From NCBI GenBank assembly GCA_012270355.1, contig JAAXIL010000112.1, forward strand, positions 2,885-17,685: 14,801 nt of DNA, in the 5' to 3' direction. This stretch comes from Psychrobacter sp. (lineage in GTDB: Bacteria > Pseudomonadota > Gammaproteobacteria > Pseudomonadales > Moraxellaceae). The position numbers and the translations under genes are program-made. Position 1 is the stretch's first letter. Each line of letters starts with the position of its first letter. Below, in pieces: positions 5,816 through 13,916 of this stretch. Under the pieces are notes generated by a model. It saw only the letters and a program-made list of their open reading frames with translations, was not told where the DNA came from and ran no database searches.

Positions 5816-8233
5816 CTAGCTATCCCTTAGCGTCACGTTATGCTCATTTTGCAACGCATCAATCACTTTTTGCATTGCTTCATTCACAGTTTCATCACTT
5901 AGCGTTTGTTCAGGGTCTTGCCAAATCAACGCAAAGGCTAATGAGCGTTCTCCATCTGGCGTATGTTCACCCTGATACACGTCAAACAACCACTGCGTCA
6001 TCAGTAAATCACCGCCCGCTTGCACGATGGTGTTTGATAACTCAGCGACAGAAATGTCCTCATCAGCAAACATCGCAATATCTCGTCGCACCTGCGGGAA
6101 CTTAGACGGGGCAGACACGCTGGGATGTCGTCTGGCAATCGTCAACAATGGCTCAAGTGCCAACTGTGCGACCCACGTTGTTGGCAAATCCAACGCCTTG
6201 CATACGCTCGGGTGCAACTGACCCAACCAACCGATGGTTTGCTTGCCAGCCTTGATATGAGCCTGCTGTCCAGGGTGTAAAAATGCCCAGTTGCTCGGTT
6301 CATAGGTTAATTTATCTTTGTCGCCATGCGTCAGCAACAAGGCTTCTACATCGCCCTTTAACGCAAAAAAGTCCATCGACGGATTGTCATACGGTGCCTC
6401 GTTAAACACGTCACCCGTCGCCACTAACGCCACACTTGGAGTTTGTGTTAGTTCACTGACTGACTTACCCACAAAGCTCAAGCCCATTTCAAAAAATCGT
6501 ACTCGGGTTTGCTGTCGATTTAGGTTATACAGCACGCAAGGAAGCAAGCTTGACAGCAACGTGCGTCGCATCACTGCCAAATCGCTGGAAATCGGATTGG
6601 CGAGGGGCAATACTGCTCCCAAGGCTTCGTCATCGAGCACTTGCTCCAGTTTGGCATCGCTAAAGCTAAAGCTCACGGCTTCCATGTACCCTGCATCTAC
6701 CAATGCCAAACGCATGCGATGCGTGAGATCAGCAGTGTCATCCATGCTCATGTCAACGCTCAGGCTCGGCAACTGGTTAGGGATATTGTCATAGCCATAA
6801 ATGCGGGCGACTTCCTCGACCAAATCTTCAGGCAAGGTCAAATCATAACGATGGCTGGGCGGGGTGCATATCCATGTGTCCCCCTCCTTTTCATCAACGG
6901 CTATTTCTAAACGATTCAGAATGTCTTTAATAACCGATGGCTCGATATCCACACCAAGCACGGTTCTTACTTTTGTCAGTGGTAAGCAAATCGGCTCACG
7001 ATTTGGCAATTCTGCCAACGTTTCCACACGGGTCAATTTGCCAAGCTTTCCGCCGGCAATCTCACGAATCAAGCTAACCGCTCGAGCCAGGGCACGTTCA
7101 GGCAATTCAAAATCCACGCCTCGCTCGAACCGTTGAGATGCATCGGTGTGCAAACCAAAACGTCTTGCTCGTCCCGCTATCGCCAATGGTGCAAAAAATG
7201 CCGACTCAAGCACAATATTCGTTGTCGTGTCGGTCACACTACTGCGTTTGCCACCCATAATGCCCGCCAATGCCAATACGCCCTCATCATCGGCAATCAC
7301 CAATTCATCGCCTATAAGCGTCACGGTTTGGTCGTTTAGAAGCGTCACTTTTTCCCCTGCGGTCGCCAAACGCACCACAATGTCGCCCACAATCGTATCG
7401 GCATCAAAGGCATGAAGCGGTTGCCCCAATTCCATCAATACATAATTGGTCACGTCCACCAAAAAGTTGTGGGTACGAAGCCCCGATTGTAGCAACGCAC
7501 GACTCATCCATTCAGGCGTTGCCACCGTGCGGTCAATATCGGTCATCGGCATTGCCAAATAGCGAGGGCATGCCTCAGTTGCCTGAACCTGCACCACTTG
7601 ATTTTTGCCTTCATCTGACGACACTAACAACGACAAATCAATCGCAGGTTGCTCAGCCGTCATCTGATTGATGACTGCCACTTCACGAGCAATGCCTCGT
7701 ACACTAAAGCAATCTCCCCGATTTGGTGTGATGGCAACATCCAAAATTTGCCCATCCAAGCCCAGATAATCTCGTATATCTTTCCCGACCGGTGCGTCTT
7801 CAGGCAACTCAAGCAGTCCATCTACCACATCAGGCAAATCAATTTCCGACGCTCCGCACAGCATGCCCTGCGACTCTACGCCCCGCAGTTTGCTTTTTTT
7901 TATCTTAAACGGCTTATCCGAACCCTCACTAGGCGGAAGCATCGCCCCCACCGTCGCTACGGGGGCTTTCATTCCCACTCGTACATTCGGAGCACCGCAC
8001 ACAATTTGCAGCGGCTCATCCGCCCCAATGTTTACGCTAGTGACCCGTAACTTATCGGCATCGGGATGCGGTTCTACGCTGACCACCTCACCAACCACCC
8101 CGCTAGAACACGGTTTTGCTACCGCCTCCCTACCATAAATTTCGGAGCCAGCAATCGTCAATTGTGCGGCAAGGTTGGCAGGTTCACGAGTGGGATTTAC
8201 CCACTGGCGTAACCAAGGTTCACTAATTTTCAT
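5816..8233 (-). CDS. pheT: Phenylalanyl-tRNA synthetase beta subunit
   Basis: The 805-residue protein is close to the E. coli PheT length (795) and is recognisable throughout. It begins MKISEPWLRQWVNP. An EMAP/OB-fold tRNA-binding domain spans about 39-150 (including VVSVEPHPDADKLRV and VCGAPNVR). The B3/B4 editing domain (with NRGDCFSVRGIAREVA and LVDVTNYVLMELGQPLHAFD) hydrolyses mischarged Tyr-tRNA(Phe). B5 and catalytic-like core domains follow, and the ferredoxin-fold anticodon-binding domain occupies about 711-805 (SKFPQVRRDIAMF). It forms the alpha2-beta2 enzyme with PheS. The gap to pheS upstream is unusually wide at 134 bases, and no strong ribosome-binding site precedes the ATG. ihfA follows 25 bases after the stop. 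Confidence 0.98.
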   Translation of the reverse strand: MKISEPWLRQWVNPTREPANLAAQLTIAGSEIYGREAVAKPCSSGVVGEVVSVEPHPDADKLRVTSVNIGADEPLQIVCGAPNVRVGMKAPVATVGAMLPPSEGSDKPFKIKKSKLRGVESQGMLCGASEIDLPDVVDGLLELPEDAPVGKDIRDYLGLDGQILDVAITPNRGDCFSVRGIAREVAVINQMTAEQPAIDLSLLVSSDEGKNQVVQVQATEACPRYLAMPMTDIDRTVATPEWMSRALLQSGLRTHNFLVDVTNYVLMELGQPLHAFDADTIVGDIVVRLATAGEKVTLLNDQTVTLIGDELVIADDEGVLALAGIMGGKRSSVTDTTTNIVLESAFFAPLAIAGRARRFGLHTDASQRFERGVDFELPERALARAVSLIREIAGGKLGKLTRVETLAELPNREPICLPLTKVRTVLGVDIEPSVIKDILNRLEIAVDEKEGDTWICTPPSHRYDLTLPEDLVEEVARIYGYDNIPNQLPSLSVDMSMDDTADLTHRMRLALVDAGYMEAVSFSFSDAKLEQVLDDEALGAVLPLANPISSDLAVMRRTLLSSLLPCVLYNLNRQQTRVRFFEMGLSFVGKSVSELTQTPSVALVATGDVFNEAPYDNPSMDFFALKGDVEALLLTHGDKDKLTYEPSNWAFLHPGQQAHIKAGKQTIGWLGQLHPSVCKALDLPTTWVAQLALEPLLTIARRHPSVSAPSKFPQVRRDIAMFADEDISVAELSNTIVQAGGDLLMTQWLFDVYQGEHTPDGERSLAFALIWQDPEQTLSDETVNEAMQKVIDALQNEHNVTLRDS

Positions 8234-8322
8234 AAGGGTCTCAACGTATTTCGTTATCTAATATGACTTATTTATTTCACTATCTTTTGAGCGAGGTCAT
8301 TTATAAAAATGGACAGGTGCAA

Positions 8323-8337
8323 TTACTTTCAAAGTAA
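8323..8337. repeat. Perfect 15-bp palindrome in the pheS-pheT gap
   Basis: TTACTTT-C-AAAGTAA is a perfect inverted repeat with a single central base, 31 bases after the pheS stop codon in the transcribed direction. The loop is too small for a stable RNA hairpin unless inner pairs open, and no T-run follows, so it does not look like a terminator. It could be an operator or chance. Confidence 0.35.
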
Positions 8338-8367
8338 GTTTCGAGGTATAAAGAGGTGTCTTGCTAC

Positions 8368-9525
<1,158 letters not shown>

Positions 9526-9543
9526 TCATAACCTTCAAGCCAT

Positions 9544-9571
9544 AAAAAAAGCCATCATTAAGATGGCTTTT
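9544..9571 (-). terminator. Intrinsic terminator after rplT
   Basis: Bases 9547-9556 (AAAAGCCATC) and 9562-9571 (GATGGCTTTT) form a 10-bp stem with a five-base loop. In the minus direction it is followed by a run ending at 9544, giving seven T in a row after the GC-rich stem. It lies 34 bases past the rplT stop. Confidence 0.88.
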
Positions 9572-9604
9572 ATATTTTCCGACTTAAACAGACATTTTAA
9601 AAAC

Positions 9605-9961
9605 TTACGCCAATGCTTCTTTTGCTTTTTCGGTCAAAGCTGTGAAGGCTTTGGCATCGTGCATGGCGATGTCTGCAAGCACACGACGGTCGATGTCGAT
9701 GTTTGCTTTTTTCAAACCATTGATAAAACGGCTATAGCTCAAACCGTTTTGACGAGCACCAGCGTTAATACGGGTAATCCATAAACGGCGGAAAGTGCGT
9801 TTTTTGTTACGGCGGTCACGGTAAGCATACTGACCCGCGTTGGTCACAGCTTGTACTGCAACACGATACACACGAGAGAGAGCTCCGTAATAACCTTTAG
9901 CCCGTTTTAAGATTGCTTTGTGACGGCGATTTGCCTGTACACCACGTTTTACTCGAGCCAT
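9605..9961 (-). CDS. rplT: 50S ribosomal protein L20
   Basis: The 118-residue protein has the standard L20 length and sequence: MARVKRG start, [13 protein letters not shown], the [20 protein letters not shown] block and a C-terminal LADIAMHD segment. L20 binds 23S rRNA early in 50S assembly. In E. coli it also represses translation of its own rpmI-rplT message. The gene lies 42 bases downstream of rpmI with which it must be co-transcribed, and is followed by an intrinsic terminator. Confidence 0.98.
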   Translation of the reverse strand: MARVKRGVQANRRHKAILKRAKGYYGALSRVYRVAVQAVTNAGQYAYRDRRNKKRTFRRLWITRINAGARQNGLSYSRFINGLKKANIDIDRRVLADIAMHDAKAFTALTEKAKEALA

Positions 9962-10003
9962 AAAATACTCCTAAAAATTGATTCTGTTAATAAGGGGGAG
10001 GGT

Positions 10004-10204
10004 TTAAATATAAGGACACATACGGCGAACGGCTGCTTGATCAGCAACATGCACCATGGTCGTACCCCGTAATTGACGAATACGCTTCGGAGATTTTTTG
10101 GTCAAGATGTGACGCTTAAACGCTTGCTTACGCTTAAAACCATTGGCGGTTTTTTTAAAGCGTTTGGTCGCACCACTGCGAGATTTCATTTTGATTTTGC
10201 TCAT
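10004..10204 (-). CDS. rpmI: 50S ribosomal protein L35
   Basis: The 66-residue, strongly basic protein matches L35 (65 residues in E. coli): [19 protein letters not shown], an [16 protein letters not shown] core and the AAVRRMCPY end. A clear ribosome-binding site (AAGAGG) precedes the ATG. In most gammaproteobacteria infC (IF3) sits directly upstream and is read with it. Here the 505 bases upstream have no infC, and the gene has its own promoter region and leader. Confidence 0.97.
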   Translation of the reverse strand: MSKIKMKSRSGATKRFKKTANGFKRKQAFKRHILTKKSPKRIRQLRGTTMVHVADQAAVRRMCPYI

Positions 10205-10223
10205 AATAGCCTCTTATGTCTAG

Positions 10224-10261
10224 GTTGTCCTTTTAATTCAAACGAGTTATGAAAGAACAAC
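10224..10261 (-). promoter_or_regulatory. Stem-loop in the rpmI leader (possible L20 control site)
   Basis: On the minus strand GTTGTTCTTT (10261-10252) pairs with AAAGGACAAC (10233-10224), a 10-bp stem with one G-U pair and an 18-base loop, ending 19 bases before the rpmI ATG. The position suits translational control of rpmI-rplT. I could not confirm the known L20-binding motif. Confidence 0.45.
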
Positions 10262-10345
10262 ACCAAATAAACCTGTTCGTCAGAGTTTGATGACTAACTA
10301 TAAATAAATAAGCCAAAAAATATCTGCCTAAAGGTGGGAGGCGGT

Positions 10346-10374
10346 ATTCTAGCAGAACTTAAGGCATGAACCAA
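10346..10374 (-). promoter_or_regulatory. Promoter of rpmI-rplT (extended -10)
   Basis: On the minus strand TTGGTT (10374-10369) is followed by a 17-base spacer and TAGAAT (10351-10346), with TG one base before the -10, making an extended -10 element. The predicted start near 10339 gives a 135-base leader. A second, weaker candidate lies upstream (TTGAAA at 10454-10449, 18-base spacer, TATAGA at 10430-10425). Confidence 0.55.
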
Positions 10375-10544
10375 CAGTTAATTTAGATAATTCAGTCCGT
10401 TGCCCAAGCGTAACTTTTAAACGCTCTATAAAGTAAACGCCTAAAATTTTTCAACTATCTATTGCACCCCTTAACAAGTTGTGCTTAAGTAACTGACAAG
10501 GCAAACGGACATTGCCGAACTCGCATGGCATAGAAAAAACTACC

Positions 10545-10559
10545 GAATAATGATTATCA
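10545..10559. promoter_or_regulatory. Fur-box-like palindrome
   Basis: GAATAATGATTATCA matches the 7-1-7 Fur consensus TGATAATnATTATCA at every defined position except the first two. It lies about 150 bases before the thioesterase start and 170 bases upstream of the main rpmI promoter. No strong promoter overlaps it, so function is inference from the match alone. Confidence 0.4.
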
Positions 10560-10709
10560 ATGCCATAATGAGGAACTAAAAGCGATGAAAGTTCAATTAA
10601 TGTTGATATAAGGTGAAAAGTTGGTAGTAGAAGGCAAGTTTTCAAAAGTGTCAAGCTATATAAGGTTGTCTGCCGTCAATTAGAAATCAGAAATAAAGGA
10701 GAGAATACT

Positions 10710-11153
10710 GTGAGCGACATCAGCATCACCCTTGACGACAATGTGTTTGTATTCGAAACCGTGATGCGGGTTCGCAATACCGAGATTGACGTTGGGCAAC
10801 ATTTGACAATCGAAGCCTTGACTGCCATCTTGGTGGAGTCTCGGGCAAGGTTTTTCTTTTCTCGCAACATTAAGGACATCAACGCCGATTATCATGGTTT
10901 AATTGCCAACGACATTGCTATCAACATTGTAAGCCGTGCCAAAGCCCGAGAAGAGTTGCTCATTGAGGTAGGTGTTGCAGAACTCAGCGATGAGGGCGGT
11001 AATTTAATGTTTAAGGTATCACGGATGGGGGATATGTCGTTGGTGGCTAAAGCAAAACTTCATTTTGTGAGCTACGACTACCGGGCGAACCAGATTGTGC
11101 CGATGAGCGACGTGATGAAAGACGCCCTAGACACGCCATCGTTTGAGATTTAG
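10710..11153 (+). CDS. Acyl-CoA thioesterase-like protein (hotdog fold, 4HBT type)
   Basis: The 147-residue protein has the length and pattern of single-domain 4HBT hotdog thioesterases. A first strand (FVFETVMRVRNTEID) leads into VGQHLTIEALTAILVESRARFF, which corresponds to the D...GHVNN...EEAR helix of the family, and a later strand-rich half contains REELLIEVGV and AKLHFVSYD. Such enzymes hydrolyse acyl-CoA or aryl-CoA thioesters, but the substrate cannot be read from the sequence. The start is GTG, supported by an excellent ribosome-binding site (AAAGGAGAG) 6 bases upstream. hisIE begins 20 bases after the stop, so it probably heads the hisIE-tatABC transcript. No metabolic link to histidine synthesis or protein export is evident. 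Confidence 0.75.
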   Translation: MSDISITLDDNVFVFETVMRVRNTEIDVGQHLTIEALTAILVESRARFFFSRNIKDINADYHGLIANDIAINIVSRAKAREELLIEVGVAELSDEGGNLMFKVSRMGDMSLVAKAKLHFVSYDYRANQIVPMSDVMKDALDTPSFEI

Positions 11154-11173
11154 AAAGTTGTTTGAGAGTTTAG

Positions 11174-12049
11174 ATGACAAATAAACATGCAAACCTGCCG
11201 GCTTGGTTGGATTCGGTTGCTTTTAATGCTGATGGATTGATTCCTGCCATTGCCCAAGACCATGCCACTGGCGAGATTTTGATGATGGCATGGATGAACG
11301 CCGAGAGCCTACTACTGACTGCCCAAACTAAAACGGCGGTTTATTTCTCTCGCTCTCGGGGCAAACTGTGGCATAAAGGCGAAACGTCTGGGCATACGCA
11401 ACTTGTGCATGATATTTATCTCGACTGCGATGGGGATTGTTTAATCATCACAGTGACCCAGCAAGGCGGAATCGCCTGCCATACGGGACGCAAATCTTGC
11501 TTTTATCGTCGGTTGGAAATTGACGATAAAGACAGTAAGATAGAGGGCAAAGGTGACACGGGCGAGTGGCACACTGTCATGCCCGTCTTAAAAGACCCTG
11601 ATGCGATTTATGGCGATGCGGATGCAAAAACGACTAATGCAAGCAAAGCACCTGACATTAGCAGTTTCCGAGCCAATACGAATCAAGATCATTCCAGTCA
11701 CGACATTTTAAGCGAGCTAGACAAGGTGTTAGCCGAGCGTAAATCTGCCGATGCCGACAGCTCGTATGTTGCCAATCTGTACGCCAAAGGCATCAATAAA
11801 ATCCTAGAAAAGGTCGGTGAAGAAGCCATTGAAACGGTGATTGCGGGCAAAGATTTGGCAACTTATGATGCCAACCGTGAAGAGGCTGAACCGTTACGGC
11901 AAGATTTAATTTATGAAGTGGCGGACGTTTGGTTTCACACAATGGTCACATTAGCGTGGTTTAATATCGAGTCTGATGCCGTTCTGAGCGAATTGGCACG
12001 GCGGTTTGGGCTATCGGGCATTGCCGAAAAAAACAGCCGAACCGAATAG
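11174..12049 (+). CDS. hisIE: Bifunctional phosphoribosyl-AMP cyclohydrolase / phosphoribosyl-ATP pyrophosphatase
   Basis: This fused enzyme catalyses the second and third steps of histidine synthesis (PRATP to PRAMP, then opening to ProFAR). The N-terminal HisI domain (about 1-115) has WHKGETSGH (66-74), the metal-binding DCDGD (84-88) and CHTGRKSC (102-109), whose cysteines with C85 bind zinc. The C-terminal HisE domain (about 178-285) has the helical MazG-like EKVGEEAIE (212-220) and EVADVWFH (248-255), where the acidic residues bind magnesium. At 291 residues it is much longer than E. coli HisIE (203). The extra is mainly a ~60-residue Ser/Asp/Asn/Ala-rich linker, suggesting a fusion of separate hisI and hisE genes as found next to tatABC in Pseudomonas. 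tatA follows after 37 bases. Confidence 0.96.
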   Translation: MTNKHANLPAWLDSVAFNADGLIPAIAQDHATGEILMMAWMNAESLLLTAQTKTAVYFSRSRGKLWHKGETSGHTQLVHDIYLDCDGDCLIITVTQQGGIACHTGRKSCFYRRLEIDDKDSKIEGKGDTGEWHTVMPVLKDPDAIYGDADAKTTNASKAPDISSFRANTNQDHSSHDILSELDKVLAERKSADADSSYVANLYAKGINKILEKVGEEAIETVIAGKDLATYDANREEAEPLRQDLIYEVADVWFHTMVTLAWFNIESDAVLSELARRFGLSGIAEKNSRTE

Positions 12050-12086
12050 TTTTGCAAATTTTGTGATAGCGAAATGAGGTAAGGTT

Positions 12087-12326
12087 ATGAGTTTGTCCCC
12101 GATGCAATTGTTGATTATTCTAGGCATTGCCATTTTGATTTTTGGCACCGCTAAGCTTAAAAATGCGGGCAAAGATTTGGGCGGTGCGGTCAAGGGTTTT
12201 AAGGATGCGGTCAAAGACGAAAACGACGCACACTTGAATAAGCACCTGAATAATAATAAGGTGCTTAGCCACGAAGAAACGGGCGTGCCCGTGGACGACA
12301 TTAAAGTCAAAGACACACAAGCCTAA
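12087..12326 (+). CDS. tatA: Sec-independent protein translocase TatA
   Basis: This is the 79-residue pore-forming subunit of the twin-arginine translocase. It has a short N-terminal membrane helix (about 6-18), the hinge motif FGTAKL (19-24), an amphipathic helix with [16 protein letters not shown], and a charged disordered tail. The tail is short compared with E. coli TatA (89 residues). TatA assembles into the channel that exports folded proteins when recruited by TatBC. The ATG has a ribosome-binding site (GAGGTAAGG). The gene lies in the order hisIE-tatA-tatB-tatC, 30 bases before tatB. Confidence 0.95.
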   Translation: MSLSPMQLLIILGIAILIFGTAKLKNAGKDLGGAVKGFKDAVKDENDAHLNKHLNNNKVLSHEETGVPVDDIKVKDTQA

Positions 12327-12356
12327 TCCTAATTATCATAATTGGGAGGGTGAATC

Positions 12357-12824
12357 ATGTTTGATTTTAGCTTTTATGAATTGGTGGTGTTTGCGGTCAT
12401 TGCCCTCATTGTGTTGGGTCCTGAAAAATTGCCCCAAGCGGTACGCACGGCGGGTAAGTATTACGCAAAGTTTCGTCGCACCGTCGGCACCATTCGAGCC
12501 GAAATGGAAGCCGAGCTGGATTTGATTGAGACTCGGCAAAAAATGCAAGAAGAACTCGCTAAAATCAAGCAAGCCGAAGCCGACATGCAAGCTGAAATGG
12601 CTCGCCTTAAAGGTAGCGTTGAACAAATGAAACGTCAATCAGCAACCGACGATACGGATTCAAACGCCTCAAATTCAAACGCTTCTAATTTAAACTCCAC
12701 GCAAACAGCCCTCTCAAAATCAAGCTCTAAGTCAAGCTCGCCAACCAACTCGCAAAAAAACGCTTTAAATGACAACATAAATAACGACGTTGCTAAAACC
12801 CCAGCCGATGAGGTGGTGTCGTGA
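12357..12824 (+). CDS. tatB: Sec-independent protein translocase TatB
   Basis: The 155-residue protein begins MFDFSFYELVV with the conserved Glu (E8) in its membrane helix, followed by the hinge LGPEKLPQAVR (20-30) that distinguishes TatB from TatA. An amphipathic helix leads into a charged coiled-coil region (about 50-95, rich in Glu, Lys, Met). The tail from about 96 is low-complexity Ser/Asn/Thr and probably disordered. TatB forms the receptor complex for twin-arginine signal peptides with TatC. GGGAGGGTG precedes the ATG as ribosome-binding site. The stop codon overlaps the GTG start of tatC by four bases (GTGA), implying translational coupling. Confidence 0.94.
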   Translation: MFDFSFYELVVFAVIALIVLGPEKLPQAVRTAGKYYAKFRRTVGTIRAEMEAELDLIETRQKMQEELAKIKQAEADMQAEMARLKGSVEQMKRQSATDDTDSNASNSNASNLNSTQTALSKSSSKSSSPTNSQKNALNDNINNDVAKTPADEVVS

Positions 12825-13612
12825 GCCTCATTAAATCTAAAGTAATAAAACCGAAGTCCGATACCTCGGGGGTGGCAGATATGCCCATCACCGAGCATTT
12901 GATTGAACTGCGGGCACGGTTGATTAAAATTTGTATCGCTATCGGCATCGCCCTTGTGCCGATGTTGTTTTATTTTCAAGAAATCTATTCGTTATTTGCC
13001 CAGCCCCTGCTCGATGCCTTACCCCCCGAGTCTCGCATCATCGCCCCCGAACTTTTGGCAGGCTTTATGGCTCAGGTGCAATTGTGCATTTTGCTCGCCA
13101 TTTTTTTGGTCATTCCCTATATCTTGTATCAAGTTTGGTCGTTTGTTGCCCCCGGATTGTATAAACACGAAAAACGCATCGCTGTGCCGATTTTATTGTC
13201 GTCAATTGTGCTGTTTTATTTGGGCATCAGCTTTTGCTATTTTGTGATTTTGCAACGAGCATTGATGTTTTTGGTCAATGTGTTGCCTGCTACAGTCGTG
13301 TCTATGCCCGATATGAAAGACTATCTGCAATTCGCTACCAAAATGTTGATGGCATTTGGGCTTGCATTTGAAATTCCCGTTGTGGTATTCGTTCTCGTTA
13401 CTTCAGGAGTGGTATCGATTGACTCGCTTAAGGACAAACGACGCTACGTGATTGTAGGCTGTTTTGCGGTGGCGGGCGTGATGTCCCCGCCCGATGTGCC
13501 GTCGATGTTCATGCTTGCTTTGCCCATGATGCTATTGTTTGAGTTGGGTTTATTTATGGCAGGGATGTTTGTCAAGCCCAAACCGTCTATCCCAACCGAG
13601 CAAGTAGGCTAG
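12821..13612 (+). CDS. tatC: Sec-independent protein translocase TatC
   Basis: This 263-residue integral membrane protein with six predicted helices is the receptor for twin-arginine signal peptides. Conserved landmarks are HLIELRARL (26-34), the periplasmic P-rich loop, LYQVWSFVAPGLYKHEKR with its functional Glu, and the TPPDV-like SPPDVPS segment before the last helices. The start is GTG overlapping the tatB stop, with AGGTGG as ribosome-binding site. An ATG at codon 21 is an alternative start. The stop codon is unusual: TAG at 13610-13612 consists of the TA target of an inserted repeat element plus the element's first G. Without the element the frame would run on for four residues (Y-N-L-L) to TAA at 13824-13826. 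The change is at the extreme C-terminus, so function is probably unaffected. Confidence 0.95.
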   Translation: MSLIKSKVIKPKSDTSGVADMPITEHLIELRARLIKICIAIGIALVPMLFYFQEIYSLFAQPLLDALPPESRIIAPELLAGFMAQVQLCILLAIFLVIPYILYQVWSFVAPGLYKHEKRIAVPILLSSIVLFYLGISFCYFVILQRALMFLVNVLPATVVSMPDMKDYLQFATKMLMAFGLAFEIPVVVFVLVTSGVVSIDSLKDKRRYVIVGCFAVAGVMSPPDVPSMFMLALPMMLLFELGLFMAGMFVKPKPSIPTEQVG

Positions 13613-13811
13613 GGTCTGTTGAACATTCATCTTCGAAGCTAAAACGCTGATAAATTTGTCTTAATCAAGGTAATGAGTACAGGCAATATCTGGATATTGG
13701 CAAGCTCACTAACGCAGGATAAGTCGAATTTAGCCAGTTTTAGCACGAAAGCTGTTATAGGTTTAAACGCTTGCAAAATGTATCCTTGCGTGGTGAAAGT
13801 TTATCAGACCC
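13612..13811. mobile_element. 200-bp MITE-like inverted-repeat element inserted in the 3' end of tatC
   Basis: The left end GGGTCTGTTGAAC and the reverse complement of the right end GGGTCTGATAAAC agree at 11 of 13 positions. Both ends are flanked by TA (13610-13611 and 13812-13813), consistent with a TA target duplication as made by IS630/Tc1-type and some IS5-type transposases. The element is exactly 200 bp, encodes nothing, and contains a nested imperfect palindrome (13638-13744). This is the structure of a MITE or of an internally deleted insertion sequence moved by a transposase encoded elsewhere. The family is not identified. Confidence 0.65.
13638..13744. repeat. Nested imperfect palindrome inside the element
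   Basis: GCTAAAAC (13638-13645) is mirrored by GTTTTAGC (13737-13744). Between them TAAATTTGTCTTA is mirrored imperfectly by TAAGTCGAATTTA, and the centre is CAATATC (13684-13690) and GATATTG (13693-13699). All share a centre near 13691, so the stretch could fold into a long hairpin as RNA or single-stranded DNA. Confidence 0.6.
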
Positions 13812-13853
13812 TATAATTTGCTATAATTCATCCCTACTATTATTCAGAATACA

Positions 13854-13882
13854 GAGCCATTGATGAGTCAGTGGCTTTTTTT
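13854..13882 (+). terminator. Intrinsic terminator, probably of the tat operon, displaced by the element
   Basis: GAGCCATTG (13854-13862) pairs with CAGTGGCTT (13869-13877), using two G-T wobbles, around a six-base loop, and seven T follow (13876-13882). It lies 28 bases after the TAA that would end tatC if the inserted element were removed, the usual spacing for a terminator. Confidence 0.7.
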
Positions 13883-13916
13883 AGCCCCGCTCATTTCCGC
13901 CTGTTTTAGGAAAGTT

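Larger units (their letters stand above)
10205..10709. other. Divergent intergenic region between rpmI and the thioesterase gene, 505 bases
   Basis: No convincing gene is present. The left part holds the rpmI leader hairpin and promoters. The middle holds a Fur-box-like palindrome (10545-10559). The right part should hold the promoter of the thioesterase-hisIE-tatABC operon. The best candidate there is ATGAAA (10585-10590), a 16-base spacer and TATAAG (10607-10612), which is weak. The 9-base word ATATAAGGT occurs at 10606-10614 and again at 10658-10666. Confidence 0.5.

Noticed and set aside
6318..8138. Several plus-strand ORFs of 90-158 codons opposite pheT.
   Set aside because: They are antisense shadows of a fully conserved gene. 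The Ser/Thr/Arg-rich translations are typical of reversed coding frames.
9535..9558. Mini-ORF on the minus strand (M-M-A-F-F-M-A) before pheS, reminiscent of the pheM leader peptide used for attenuation of pheST in E. coli.
   Set aside because: The Phe codons are simply the T-run of the rplT terminator, there is no ribosome-binding site, and no alternative antiterminator pairing is evident.
10451..10895. Minus-strand ORFs of 67-71 codons over the intergenic region and the start of the thioesterase gene.
   Set aside because: They have no ribosome-binding site or family pattern, and they conflict with the well-supported GTG-started thioesterase gene.
13812..13827. Two TATAAT sequences at the right edge of the repeat element, considered as a helicase promoter.
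   Set aside because: Neither has a good -35 at 16-18 bases, and any transcript would meet the terminator at 13854-13882 before the helicase start. One is tatC tail sequence that predates the insertion.
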